Assembly: GCA_935421135.1 (NCBI GenBank)
Contig: OW285193.1
Span: forward strand, 5,078,496 to 5,142,495
Length of the DNA stretch: 64,000 bases
From: Bugulina stolonifera
Lineage: Eukaryota; Bryozoa; Gymnolaemata; Cheilostomatida; Bugulidae
Direction: 5' to 3'
Part shown: in pieces, positions 21,201 through 34,319 of the stretch
How positions within the stretch are numbered: position 1 is the first letter of the stretch
Layout of the letters: every line of letters begins with the position of its first letter
Translations under genes and position numbers: made by a program
The notes under the pieces: model-generated
What the model was told of the DNA's origin: nothing
Databases searched by the model: none
The model's input: the letters and a program-made list of their open reading frames with translations, nothing else

Positions 21201-24200
21201 TCCAGCATCATCAACTACAAATCTACAGCACACACCATGCAGTGTATACAGCATACATTGTACATACCATATACATGTACCATATACAGCACACACCATG
21301 CAGTATAAACAGCATAAATTGTACATATCATATACATGTACAATATACAGCACGCACCATGCAGTATATACAGCATACATTGTACATATCATATACATGT
21401 ACCATATACAGCACACACGATGCAGTATATACAGCATACATTGTACGTATCATATACATGTACCATATACAGCACACGCCAAGCAGTATATACAGCATAC
21501 ATATTACATATCATAATTATACATGTACCATATACAGCACACACCATGCAGTATATACAGCATACATTGTACATATCATAATTATACATGTACCATATAC
21601 AGCACGCACCATGCAGTATATACAGCATACATTGTACATATCATAATTATACATGTACCATATACAGCACGCACCATGCAGTATATACAGCATACATTGT
21701 ACATATCATATACATGTACCATATACAGCACATGCCATGCAGTATATACAGCATACATTGTACATATCATATACATGTACCATATACAGCACATGTCATG
21801 CACCATAATTATGCAGCGTACATTGCACCTCCAATAAAGACTTGGCCACAGATGCCGATTTGTAACAGCTCAGTAAATAATGCTATTGACGTTATAAATA
21901 TGTAAGTGTATGCCATTACATGTACATATAAGTGTACACTACTACCATGTACATGCATTGTACATATAGGTGTGCACTACTACATGTAAATATTATGTAA
22001 TTGTACAGTACTACAAGTCATGTACATGTACACCTAAGTGTACATTACTGCATGTATGCACACTGTACAATATGTAAGCTGACCATATACCTGTAGGTGA
22101 AAGATGTTCCTGGTTGGATAGGACATTGTGTAATGTACGGTGCGCCGTCAGCCCACTGTGAGCCAACCCCATTAGACCAGTTGGTAGGTTTATGAGTCAG
22201 CCCATGCCAATGTATAGTAGCGCTGTCTGTCATTAGTTCATTGTGTACGTGTACATACACCTAGATAAGGATACAAAGACATGCAATGTAATGTATGTGT
22301 ACATGTACATCGATACACCTACTGTGCATGTAGATAATGTTACAGAGACATTGTATAGTGTATGAGTACGTGTACATACACCTACATGTAGATAGCACGC
22401 ACTACATAGACATGTTTAATGCATACGCAGATTATACCATTAGATGAACATGTAGAGCATATTGTAATGGTTTCTGGTTTGCGAGCGGCCGTCTTTGGGC
22501 GACTGCTGACCCAAGAAATGAAGTGCTTATGAGTGGTGCTACGCCTTCTTATTACATGAAAGATTGAGCGGTCTCAGTAGTCAAAATACTACCAGAGACG
22601 ACCCATCTGGTCCCGAGTCTAGCCTGGAGACTATACTGTGAAAGAGAGTGATCCGACCTAGTAGGCGGTTCGCTAATGCGAATGACCTGGCAAAAGGAAG
22701 TGAAAGTATAGATGTGTCTTTATTGAACGCCAAGCCAATACTGAGACAACGAATGATAAAACATGGTCCTTTATATAGTATAAGAACCTCCGCCCGACGT
22801 AGTGTCGGGAAAAGACGACGTAGGGTCGTCCGGAAGTTGCGCAACAACATGGCCGCCGGAAGCCCGGCGGCCGACCCAAAATAGGTCGGGTTATACAAAA
22901 GTTACTTATAATCATCCAATTCATGTACAAAATGAATATCAAGGGATTCTGAGAGGTCGGGCCTCTTTACATGGGTATAAAAGGTACCAAGAGACTCAGT
23001 AACTGCCATACATGAATGTACATTGGTATATAGTTGAGTAATACAGAATACAAGCAGATATATACATATAAGCATACATAACAATAAGTGTCAGGTGATA
23101 GGAGGCGACTGTGCGTACCATCACAATATTATATAGAAACGCGTCATGAAAATGGTATAATATCAAATGCATGGACATAGTACTTTTTATAGATATATTT
23201 ATAGATAGATATAATATTTATATCTCAATTTTATATTATTTTGAAATATCTTATAAAAATAATTTAATTAATCAAAGATTATTTCTTGGGTTGCACCATT
23301 TTAGAATAAAAATTCTAGATAAAATAAACTGGATGTGTATGTACAGAGATCTCACTTCATCTAACGAATCAACTTCAGAGAGAGCAAAATTAGGTACATC
23401 ACACAATCATATTTACTGTGCAATACAATAAATAAAATCATACAATATTGGGGAACAGGGTAGCAGAGAATTGCAAACAGGCCAATAACCAGATCCTACA
23501 AACTGTACATTTTATTGTAAACGACACACCTCTCCCAAGATCTTTCCAACATTTTAAAATCCTATGCCAACTTAAAGTTGTCTTTTCCTTAATTCTGTGT
23601 AAACAATGTCTTAAAAAGCTACAATTACCCTGTCCTCAACTATTACATAATAATAATATGGTCTTAGTGAGTCATAGTTTATATATTCATAATATGTACT
23701 CACAGTAGCTCCTAAGGGGACTTCTATTGTTGGTCCAGGCATCTGTCCATTAATAGCAATATACTTGGTTTGGAATCCATCTAATGTGTTGACGTCTTCT
23801 GGGTTCAACTTGATTCTTGCCCCATTTGGAGAATAAAAGAGTTCGCCATTTTCCAGCGTTACATTCTACATTTATATTATAATAGAACACTGGTCAATGT
23901 TACATTCCATATTATAATAGGCCATTGGCAATTATTATTTGTTACAAACGTATATGTATTTTGATATGGTATAATAGGATATGTAGTTTGGTGCAGGCAT
24001 GTAGTGACGACAAACGTCACAGCTGTCACAACACCGACAAACGTCACAACAATTTTTCGACAAACGTCACCAAAGCGCACCGACAAACGTCACAACATCG
24101 ACAAACGTCACAATAATTTTTCGACAAACGTCACAACAATTTTTCGACAAATGTCACAACACCGACAAACATCACAAAGGTTCAACGACAAACGTCACAA

Positions 24201-27200
24201 TGCCAACAAATATATCACAAACTTTCAATGAAATAACACCATAACACCAAAAAATGATGCTTTTTGCTTTGATTTACCCTTCAATTTGATTATTGTTTGC
24301 TGTGTTTTAAAAACTGAAGAAAACCAAAGATAGTTAAAAGCAGAGTGTGACAACTCCCAATTGAGAACATGGAATTATCGATTCAATTTTTTTGCTAAAA
24401 ATCAAGACAGCTGAGCAGAAGCAGATCTACTTCTGCACAGTTGTCTTGGTTTTTAGCAAAAAACTGAATCGATAATTTAATGTCTTCTATGTGGAGTTGT
24501 CATACTCTGCAGTCTATATAGTGATCATAATCATTTAATACTAACTACATGTATATGCTCGTATAATAACACACACGCATATAACATGTTGATTAAAACT
24601 GAAGCAAGTCTTTGCTGGATGTCAACAATGATTGTAGCAAAATACGAATAGCTAGGATCCCTCAGGTAAGATAAAAACACCAGTTATTGCCGGGAATGTC
24701 AGGCTAAACGAATTATGGGATAGAGGTTACTTGCCAATATAATAATTGCATCGAGTTGCATCTCGGTTTTTGATACGACTTTCTATTGGATAATTTTGTC
24801 GATTTTGAATTGATAGCGAATAATTTCCGAAAAAACAAATTATATCAAAACATTGTGTACCACTGTGTCTAGTAGTGTTGAGACATTATAATATGACAAT
24901 AATTACTGTTGTGTTTTTTTGGAGTCATCGCCTCCTGTCAAATTATGTGTAAAGCTAGCTTTTGGCTAGAATAGCTTATAGCTAGTAAGCTATTAGATAT
25001 ATTTTTGGTATATAAACACTTCTGCGATATGGTGAAGTCAGAGATGAGATTGAGCTGTAACATAATACATTATATAAACTGTTATAAGAATACAACAAGT
25101 AGTAGAGTAGCATATATTTTTAGTTTCATGTAGATCCTTGCATTTAGTTGTACAGTGATGTACTTTGTTAGCAAGGAATTCATAGTATAATTATACATTT
25201 GGTAGTGATAAATAGGCAGGAGAGTTCCACCTGTCTTCAAATTATTCTAGAAGCAGATGGTTCTCGGACTAAGGTGTCATAACATATTCCCTTTAGATCT
25301 GTTGCCTGCAGCTGCATGGTAATTTTTAATTTAGAGAAAAGATGGTGTATGTGAGACCTAGGCTATGTGTACAAATGTGATGCAAAATTTCGGCCCTTTG
25401 ACCAGAATGCGACTCAATGCAATTTTCATATACACTGCACATGTAGTTAAATGGCCATCAAAGGATATTTCGTTTAGCTTGCCCATATCTGGTAATAGCT
25501 GGTGTGTAGCGACGACAAACGTCACAACTGTCACAACACCGACAAACGTCACAACAATTTTTCGACAAACGTCACAACACTGACAAACGTCACAAAAGTG
25601 CACCGACAAACATCACAACACCGACAAATGTCACAACAATTTTTCGACAAACGTCACAACACCGACAAACGTCACAACAATTTTTCGACAAACGTCACAA
25701 CACCGACAAACGTCACAAAGGTTCAACGACAAACGTCACAATGCCAACAAATATCACAAATCTTCAATAAAATAACGCCATAACACCAAAAATAATGCTT
25801 TTTGCCTTGATTTATCCTTCAATTGGATTATTTTTGTTTGTTGTGTTTTCAAAACTGAATAAACTCGAAGATGGTTAAAAGCAGAGTGGGACAACTCCCA
25901 ATAGAGAACATGAAATTAGCAATTCAATTTTTTCGCCAAAAACCAATACAACTGAGCAGAAGTAGATCTGCTTTTGCCCAACCGTCTTGATTTTTAGCGA
26001 AAAAATTTAATTGTTAATTTAGTATCCTCTATTGGCAGTTGTCACACTCTGCTGTTAACTATGCAGCCTATATAATGAATTCATTTAATAAATTATATTC
26101 ATTCAATACGACTGTAACCACACGTATTTTGATAATATGCATGTACATGCATAATATACATGTACATGTAAGTATAACATGTTAATTAAGACTGAAACAA
26201 GTCATTACTGAATGGGAACAATGGTTGTAGCAAAATATGAATGGCAAGGATCACTCAATAAAGATGAAAACACCAGCTATTACCAGATATGGGCAAGCTA
26301 AACGAAATATCCTTTAATGCCCATTTAACTACATGTACAGTGTATATGAAAATTGCATTGAATCGCATTCTAGTCAAAGGGCCGAAGTTTTGCATCACAT
26401 TTGTACACATAGCCTAGGTCTCACATACACCACCACTTCTCTAAATTAAAAATACCATGCAGCTGCAGGCAACGGATCTAAAGGGAATATGTTATGACAC
26501 CTTAGTCCGAGAACTATTTGCTTCTAGAATATGAAGACAGGTGGAACTCTCCTGGCTATTTATCACGATTAAATGTATAACTATAACTACAAATTCCTTG
26601 CTAACAAAGTACATCACTGTGTAACTAAATGCAAGGATCTACATAAAATTAAAAATATATGCTACTCTACTACTAGACATAGTGCTACACAATGTTTTGA
26701 TATAATTTATTTTTTCGGAAATTATTTGCTCTCAATTCAAAATCGACAAAGTTTTCCAATAGAAAATTGTATCAAAAACCGAGATGCAACTTCGGTTTTC
26801 TTAAGTTTTTAAAACACAGCAAACAATAATCAAATTGAAGAGTAAATCAAAGTAAAACGCATCATTTTTTGGTGTTATGGTGTTATTTTATTGAAAATTT
26901 GTGATATTTGTTGGCATTGTGACGTTTGTCATTGAACCTTTGTGACGTTTGTCGGTGTTGTGATAGTTGTGACGTTTGTCGTCACTACACTGGTGTTTTC
27001 ATCACTATTGAGTGATCCTTGCCATTCATATTTTGCTACAATCATTGTTGCCATTCAGTAATGACTTGTTTCAGTCCTAATTAACATGTTATACTTATAT
27101 CATGCATGTACATGCATATTATCAAAATACGTGTGGTTACAGTAGTATTGAATGATTAATAATTTATTAAATGAATTCATGTGACAATTCATGTGACAAC

Positions 27201-28747
27201 TCCCAATCGAGGATACTAAATTAACAATTCAATTTTTTCGCTAAAAATCAAGATGGTTGGGCAGAAGCAAATCTACTTCTGCTCAGTTGTATTGGTTTTT
27301 GGCGAAAAAATTGAATTGCCAAGTTCATGTCCTCTATTGGGAGTTGTCCCACTCTGCTTTTAACCATCTTCGGTTTTATTCAGTTTTGAAAACACAACAA
27401 ACAAAAATAATCCAATTGAAGGGTAAATCAAGGCAAAAAGCATTATTTTTGGTGTTATGGCGTTATTTTATTGAAAATTTGTGATATTTGTTGGCATTGT
27501 GACGTTTGTCGTTAAACCTTTGTGACGTTTGTCGGTGTTGTGGCGTTTGTCGAAAAATTGTTGTGACATTTGTCGGTGTTGTGACGTTTGTCGAAAAATT
27601 GTTGTGACATTTGTCGGTGTTGTGACGTTTGTCGAAAAATTGTTGTGACGTTTGTCGGTGTTGTGACGTTTGTCGGTGCACTTTTGTGACGCTTGTCGGT
27701 GTTGTGACGTTTGTCGAAAAATTGTTGTGACATTTGTCGGTGTTGTGACAGTTGTGACGTTTGTCGTCGCTACACAGGCATATTATATAGTATATAATGT
27801 ATCAATGTGCATATTATTGTAAGAGACACTAGAACAATTTGAAGTTATTCCTCTTTCTACTAGAATAAGATGCTTAGGTCAGTCAATGACCATCACTATC
27901 GATATACAGTATACTTCTAAGGTCAGTCAATGACCATCACTATCGATATACAGTATCTTTCGATGACACTGAGCTTATCGAACATTAGTAGTTCAGTACA
28001 AATAATGAACGATAACACGCAGTGAATGAACAGCAGCTGCTAAAGATAAACAAATGATGTGACTCTACATAGCGGTCTACATAGTGACTGTAAGGTTCAA
28101 ACTAAATTATGCTGCATCATGTGAATTTCAATGTTCAATATATCAATAAGTAATAAAGAGTGAAAGAATGGCAACAGTTCTAAATAAAATATTTTCAGAG
28201 TGAGGCTATGAGACATAAAGTGTGAACAGAAAATACTAATTGAAAACCAATGATAACATATTAAAATTGTGTTATGCAAATATACAGTACAATACTGTTA
28301 CTGTACATGTATATTGACAGGGTGTACTTATACACTGAATGCATTGCATTGCCCATGTAGTAGCTAATACACATACAAGTATAATAAATATACAATTTTG
28401 TACATTCATGTGCTTTACAGACATGCTTCAAACAGGTAGCACATAATTCATGTCATGTATGATTTATCCCCTGTAACCTTATAATAATTTATTACATAAA
28501 GTACAACACTCATATAATGTAGCACATAATTATTACACATATAAAATAATTATGTAGTAGCGCAGCGTAATGATGTCTAGCTTACCCACTGCACGTCGTC
28601 AGCATCTGTGTAAAGCATAGACAACTCCCAGGTTAGAGTGAAGTCAAACTCGTAGACGTTTGACTCAGTAACAGGTCTGTCAAGAAAGAGAGAACTTGTA
28701 GAGTGTATGACAGCAATCGCTAGCAGAGCTAGCGTTAGCAACGACAT
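18268..28747 (-). CDS. Secreted laccase-like multicopper oxidase (9 exons)
   Basis: Exons on the minus strand: 28747-28586, 23865-23704, 22260-22091, 21222-21011, 20700-20383, 19908-19674, 19445-19250, 19146-19008 and 18512-18268. All phases agree and give 612 aa. A signal peptide (MSLLTLALLAIAVIHSTSS) is followed by three cupredoxin-type domains. Copper ligands are present: HWHG (about residue 125), WYHSH (about 174), HTWHMHG (about 502) and HCHQTEH (about 589). It should oxidise phenols or metals outside the cell using the type 1 and trinuclear copper sites. After the last His the position that normally holds the axial Met, Leu or Phe appears to be Gly (HLHEGGW), which is unusual. The end of exon 4 is the least certain: GTGAGT at 21010 is the best donor, but weaker in-phase donors exist at 20962 and 20944. 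Intron 1 is 4.7 kb and full of fold-back elements; a solo LTR lies in intron 2. Confidence 0.9.
21236..21800. repeat. 61-65-bp minisatellite in oxidase intron 3
   Basis: About nine tandem units of GCAGTATATACAGCATACAT plus TGTACATATCATATACATGT and CAGCACACACCAT. Some units carry a 4-bp insertion (ATAATTATACATG). The array ends right at the acceptor of exon 4. All open frames across it are repeat artefacts. Confidence 0.95.
22463..23125 (-). mobile_element. Solo LTR in oxidase intron 2, ATAT target duplication
   Basis: On the plus strand it runs from TGTAATGG to CCATCACA, flanked by ATAT on both sides (22459-22462 and 23126-23129). Read on the minus strand it has TG...CA ends, a TATATAAAG box and an AATAAAGACACATC signal, the layout of an LTR. 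It is related over most of its length to 30311-31118. No internal retrotransposon region is present, so it is a solo LTR. Confidence 0.75.
24000..26995. mobile_element. Fold-back element with TGACGTTTGTCG-type ends, outer part of a nest
   Basis: The left end starts GTAGTGACGACAAACGTCAC and carries tandem ACAAACGTCACAACACCG-type units over 24004-24210. The matching inverted end is at about 26880-26995 (ending TTTGTCGTCACTAC). Long inverted arms continue inward: 24770-25500 pairs with 26280-26800. It lies in intron 1 of the oxidase and overlaps a second, similar element, so the boundaries reflect nested insertion or rearrangement. No coding capacity is seen. Confidence 0.6.
25505..27777. mobile_element. 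Second fold-back element of the same family
   Basis: The left end GTGTAGCGACGACAAACGTC carries a tandem array over 25510-25750. The inverted right end spans 27480-27777 and ends GTTTGTCGTCGCTACAC. Inner arms 25760-26275 and 26995-27470 are inverted copies, with shared blocks around GGGAGTTGTC and GCAAAAAGCATTATTTTTGG. The right arm of the first element (about 26280-26990) lies at the centre. Confidence 0.6.
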
Positions 28748-29822
28748 GTCAATGCAGGTGCTTGCAGTTATCTAAGTTATACAACTTGGTGTGAGGTAGA
28801 AATAGTATCTATAGTTTGACATGTCGTGGTGTCATATATGAGAACTGACAAGTGGTGTCACAGTGGTACCTTTTCCATTGTGTATATACAGTGTATAATA
28901 GACAGTAGGTAATTGTACCGCATGCCTAACCATGCCAAACACCCAATATGAAGATAAGGTACGACCATTCATTGGCTGTACACTGCATTTCATCTGTTAC
29001 CAGTCAATGGTATACCTCAAGAGCTATTCACTTCTCGGTCTTGCTGTTCATTGGTCGGTAGTAGTACATTGTATATATATCACTTTTATAGTATTTATCC
29101 CAGAAAGATAACAACATACACTCTTTTACACAGAGGTCCTGTCCCTTTGAATTGGTCAGTTCATCACAAGGTCATTATAATGTGAAGGCCTTTTAACTAA
29201 CAAGGCCTAATAGACGTCTTCGCGACCTCGCGGATGAACCCGAGTTGCAATTAAAAATCTCAAGATGCCGCCCGACCTAGGCCACAAGTGCTATTTAGCC
29301 TAGAATTTTGCTTGGCCGGACGAAACTATCGCTAGTTCATCAGCACACATGACTTTTTTTCGTGAGAATGAGGACTTTGCTTCTGGCCCAGGCGATGTGT
29401 TCGTGACTCTGTGACGGATGTGTGCCAGAAATATTTTTGCAACTTGGCCTGGGTCTGAAATTTAGGTCACGAAAACACGTACCTTATGGCTAAAATATCC
29501 ATGAATAAGATAATACCAATCAGTGTGCCAAGAAGTTAAATGGAACAGTGCCAGTGCTAGCTAGCTACATACATGTTTGTAGCTGCAGGCAACCAAGGTA
29601 GGCTGTGTAGGTAAACATGAGAGAGATAATTGAGGTGAAAAAACCAGAACTGATGTAAAACTACGGTTTTTTCTCCGCAAGAAGTTTAACCTGATATCAG
29701 CGCTTATACACATGTACACATGATGTTTGTTCTGAGTGGTAATTAAGGATTGTTTATACAATAGATCGCACATAGGCTCTTGATTAACACATTTTAAGAT
29801 GTGCTATCTAAACTAGAATTAG
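28748..29822. other. 5' flank of the oxidase gene
   Basis: No gene was recognised. The oxidase promoter should lie here; there is no obvious TATA box at conventional spacing. The stretch 29210-29480 is less AT-rich than its surroundings, with no protein or RNA signature that I could name. Confidence 0.35.
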
Positions 29823-30065
29823 TGCTACTTTTAGCAGGGTAAAGGGACGTTTCAAAAAAGACAGCTCGAAACAGGATGTTTCATAACTGGACAGTTCAAA
29901 ACCGGACAGTTCGCAAATGTGTAGATTACATTTAGACGACACAACTCACAAATAATTAATTTTAATTAAGCAATTTAATTAATTGCCACTGCCTCTTGGG
30001 GTTTTGAACTGTCCGGCTTTGAAATGTCTTTTTCGAGCAGTCGCAAATTCTTTTAGCAGTTGCTC
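29823..30065. repeat. Small fold-back MITE
   Basis: The left arm contains GACGTTTCAAAAAAGACAG and CAAAACCGGACAGTTCG. The right arm has the inverted match TTTTGAACTGTCCGGCTTTG followed by TTGAAATGTC-like sequence ending TTTCGAGCAGTCGC. The centre is an AT-rich AATTAATT run. There is no coding capacity. Confidence 0.65.
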
Positions 30066-30310
30066 CACGTGTATGTCATCAATGAATTTTTTTGAATTGG
30101 CTCCTTCCTAGTGAATAAGCGAAGTGCTTATAACATAGTTGAACTATTTCATGCCGCAGTCATTGGTCAATTTAGAGCTACGACGGCATGTTTTATAGGT
30201 GGTCAAACACAAGGAATTTACATGTATATGTTCACCTTTAAACAACAACACTGAGTGCAGCCCAGAACTAAGAAGAGTTCAGATTCCTGGTAGAACCAAT
30301 GGGGAAATAT

Positions 30311-31118
30311 TGTAATGGTTTCTGTGATTTGGTGCGGTCGTCCGTGGACGACTATCGACCTAGAAATGAAGTGCCTATGAGTGGTAATAGGACTTCGCAT
30401 TACATGAAAGATCGAGCGGTCTCAGTAGCCCAAATACTACCAAAGACGACCCATCTGATCTCAAGTCCGACCTTCAGACTATACAATGAAAGAGAGTAGT
30501 TCGACCTAGTAGGCGGTTCGCAAAGCGAATGACCTAGTAAAAGGAAGAGAAAGTCTCTGTATCAAGTATAGATGTGTCTTTATTGAAAGCCAAGTGTAGA
30601 CTGAGACAATGAACAGTAAAAACAGTGCCCTTTATATAGTATAAGGACTTCCGGCCGACGTGACGTCGGGAAAAGACGACGTGTGGTCGTCCGGAAGTTG
30701 CGCAACAACATGGCCGCCGGAAGCCCGACGGCCGATCCAAAATAGGTCGGGTTCTACAAAAGTTGCTTATAATGGTCCAATTCATGTACAAAATGAATAT
30801 CAATGGATTCTGAGAGGTCGGGCCTCTGTACATGGGTATAAAAGGCATTAAAAAGACTTAGTAACATTCATGCAGTTATATACAGTTATATAGCGGAACA
30901 ATACATGAATAAGTAGTGAGTATTAGCACATGGAGACACGTATGTAGACAGTAATTGATGGTTTAGACATGCAATGCAGTTAAAGGTAAGTATACGAACA
31001 CTAATTATGAGAATGTGAGTGTCAGATGAGTAGCGCTATAACAACTACTAAGCACTTGAGGTGCGATGGAGCTTCGTCCGGGAGTTGGAGTCGTATACAA
31101 ATGTCCTGTACCATCACA
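30311..31118 (-). mobile_element. Solo LTR, ATAT target duplication
   Basis: Same family as 22463-23125: TGTAATGG...CCATCACA on the plus strand, with ATAT at 30307-30310 and 31119-31122. Minus-strand TATA (TATATAAAG) and AATAAAG signals are conserved. This copy is longer, with extra sequence in 30860-31060. Confidence 0.75.
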
Positions 31119-31122
31119 ATAT

Positions 31123-34100
31123 TGCAGATGGTGGAACCAGAAATCTCGAATTTAAACCTTCATACTTTTTGAGAAGACATGACAGCAATGATATGTTCTC
31201 CCAATCTTCTATTGGTTTTAAGTTAGAAAGCCTCGTGACTATGTATGTCGGCTCATATATATAATAACATGTCTCTACACGTATTATAGCATGCCATCGC
31301 TACACGGAGCAGTATTTTTTACTGACATGCCGACCATTATGGCAATATATCTAGATAGAACAAAGTACTGTACATCATTCATAAGTATTCAAAAATCACT
31401 TTTAAGAAATCTTCACAAGTTGAATATTTCAAAATATTATTATAATTATAACCTACATAAGCTATTAATACATTTTCATGAAACAATTGCCAATAAATCA
31501 ATTCAGGAAACAATTATTCATAAATTCCATACATGAAGTGCTTCCTGGTATCTTGAATTCCTGTATAATCAGGTTCTATTGACACAAGCAGACCTGGTCA
31601 CACTAAGAGGATCTGTACGTGACTAAGGGCACTATCCTCCACGTTTCCATCTCTATCGGTCCAAAAGTTTGTAAAATAACTGAAAACATAACTTAATTTT
31701 TGGTCAAAATGTACCCTTGGCACGAGTAATTTTCACTTCTCTTTGATTTAATAATGCTTTCTATTGCATATTATTTCTTATTTGCTCAATTATTACCTCC
31801 CTGCTGTATAATATAATGCGTGTATATACATGCATATATGTATGTATGTATGCAACAGCTGCCTACGTTGCTTTTCCAGAATTCTTCCATGTAATTTGAG
31901 AGAGTCATGTGAGGGAGATAACTCCGTACACTCATACATGTTAGTAATTGCTATCAATACACAGAAGTAGATGACTACATACTGTACAGTTTATGGAACA
32001 GATGGCAATGACCAAGGAACCATTGGTTATTCCATAGATTTGTGGGTGGGAGAAAGAGAAGCCCTCAAAACACTATTCCCAAAATCTCAGGCAATGTTTT
32101 TCATAACTCACAATGGTGAAACAAGTAAAACTAGTTCAATCGCTAAAACAATTCTATTAAAAATTTGACTGCCCAACTTATTCATCGTAAATTCTTCATG
32201 TAGAGTGACAAGCCTATTGTGACAGAACATGTTTGAGATCTACAGGTTGGAGTTATCATACAATGCAGATTGCAAGTTCTGTCACATCTGTTACGTCATA
32301 TTAAACTTATATTATCGTATTGTACAATTTATGTTACTATATACATTACTATGCCACCTGTACGTAGACTAATACATGTACTGTCTACTGGCCAGTAGAC
32401 AGTGTATACATCGTAGCCGTGGAAGCTATGAAATGTAAATTGCCATAAAGTGCCATTTCCTCCTTGATAGATTAAGTAGTGGAAATGGAATGAAAGTGCT
32501 TACTTCCTGGGTTTTCAAGCCAGTGCTATTACTATACACAGTATAACCAAAAAATTTACTTCTACTTCCTCATAATATTCTTAAATTTAATCAAAAACAC
32601 GTGGGAACTACTCATAATAAAATGTGTCAACTCGAGACAGTACAAGAACAAATTCTCTTTAGAAATATTTTACCAATTTAGTAAATTAGATTGAATAACA
32701 AAGTGATAAATAATTATAGCCATCCTACATCAATCAAATCATTGTGAAGGACCGTTCAATATTATTAATTACGTTTCGTTTCGCTATGCGCATGTCCTTA
32801 CTTATTTATGTCAGTATTACCACCCATGTACAGGTGCTGTAAAATTGCCAGTTAAATATTTCCAACTAACTACGCATTGCTCTGGGCACCTACGAGCTAT
32901 TCATTATAGTGAAAAGTTACTCTCATAGGATTTGTTTTCCCTCCACACAATAATACAAAAATAGAAGACGACTTTACCATTGTAACCAAATACTAAAATA
33001 CGAATAGCTCTGATATATTAACAACTATTCTGTTGTTGAAATACGTATAGCAGACAAAACATTGGAACAGTGTCCCTTTCATGTACAGTATATATTAATG
33101 TTTACCTCTGTTTATGGCTACAGCCATGCATGTCCATGTAGCATACAGCGCAACCCGCATTATAGTACAAAGTGTTAGTATGTATAAAGCCCTTGTCTGT
33201 AAAAGATATATAAATCAGGGCCAGTATTGGAAGGAAATGTTTGCCTAGAATGTTTAGATACTCAAAGTTATCTTCTTTCGTCATAATTAGAAGAGGGAGA
33301 AAGCAACTTCTAATCACAATGTGTAAGACAAGGTCCGCTTTAGAAGGAAATGAATACATAATAATGATATTCTTAGTCATGTAAATCGTGTGATCGGTAA
33401 CATGTATATTGAAAAGTGATGGCTGAACTTATACTTCAAACATGAAATTATCTTCTCCTTTCAGATTGACTTCTGATCACAAATTCTGATAACTAAAAGT
33501 TTCCCTGAAAGTTGTTATGGTCCAAGTTTAGAGGTCAGGTCTGACTTTTATCCCTCAGTACAAGTGCACCTACATATACATGTACATGCATGTGTAGGGG
33601 ACATTGTACATGCATGCCGTACATGTTTACAGTATGTGCTGTATAAAAAGATTCATGTGTGCATATGTACAGATTCACATGTATTTATGCAAATGACAAA
33701 TATGTGCACATGTACATGTTTGTACTACAAAATCTGAAAGGGTTTACGGTAGTATAAAATATGGAACCAATCCAAGAAGCACCTTCTACAGGTAACACAT
33801 ACATAGATGAAGAGAAAGTAACTGTATTAGTGTCAAAGTTACTATAAATTCAGCGCACTATTCAGCAACCTCCCAAGCAGGTTATTTTACCAATTTTACA
33901 CAAGACTTAAACAATTTATTCGCCGGTTTTCCTCTTTGTAATTTTGCGCTAAAAATGCTAATTTCTCTCAAATTAAAGGGCAGGAGCAGCACTGAATAAT
34001 AGCTTCAGCATGCAATCATTAACAATCAGTTGACAGTATTAGATGCAACAAACCCATTTACACACATTAATAATATAATTTTAGTACAAGTATTTCAGAT

Positions 34101-34319
34101 TGTTGGAAAAAAAATTTTAACCATTGTTGAGCGTAATGTCGTAACTCATTCCTAGAGAACCAAACAACCATACATGTTGTGTATACCTGTATGATTGTTC
34201 AGTAGTAGTTTATTACTAGCGGAAAAATATTATTTAATATTCTTATCAATTAGTCAGTTTGTATCGAGTGTCTAGTGCACCACAGAATTGTACTTTCACG
34301 TCGACTCTATTGTTGTACC
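31123..34319. other. AT-rich intergenic DNA upstream of Elongin A
   Basis: No supported gene or bounded element. The stretch 33560-33730 is dense in palindromic TACATGTA motifs. The Elongin A promoter should lie at its right edge; no clear TATA box was seen. Confidence 0.4.

Noticed and set aside
21104..21905. Tyr/Ile/His-rich frames of up to 180 aa on both strands
   Set aside because: Translations of the intron minisatellite; the real oxidase exon on the minus strand ends at 21222.
22581..22942. Frames of 66-105 aa near 22.6-22.9 kb, and similar ones at 30.5-30.85 kb
   Set aside because: They fall inside solo LTRs, recur in each copy with frame differences and match no retroelement protein.
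24000..27777. Regularly spaced direct repeats resembling a CRISPR array
   Set aside because: The units are contiguous and degenerate, occur in inverted pairs at the ends of fold-back elements in an intron of a eukaryotic gene, and lack unique spacers.
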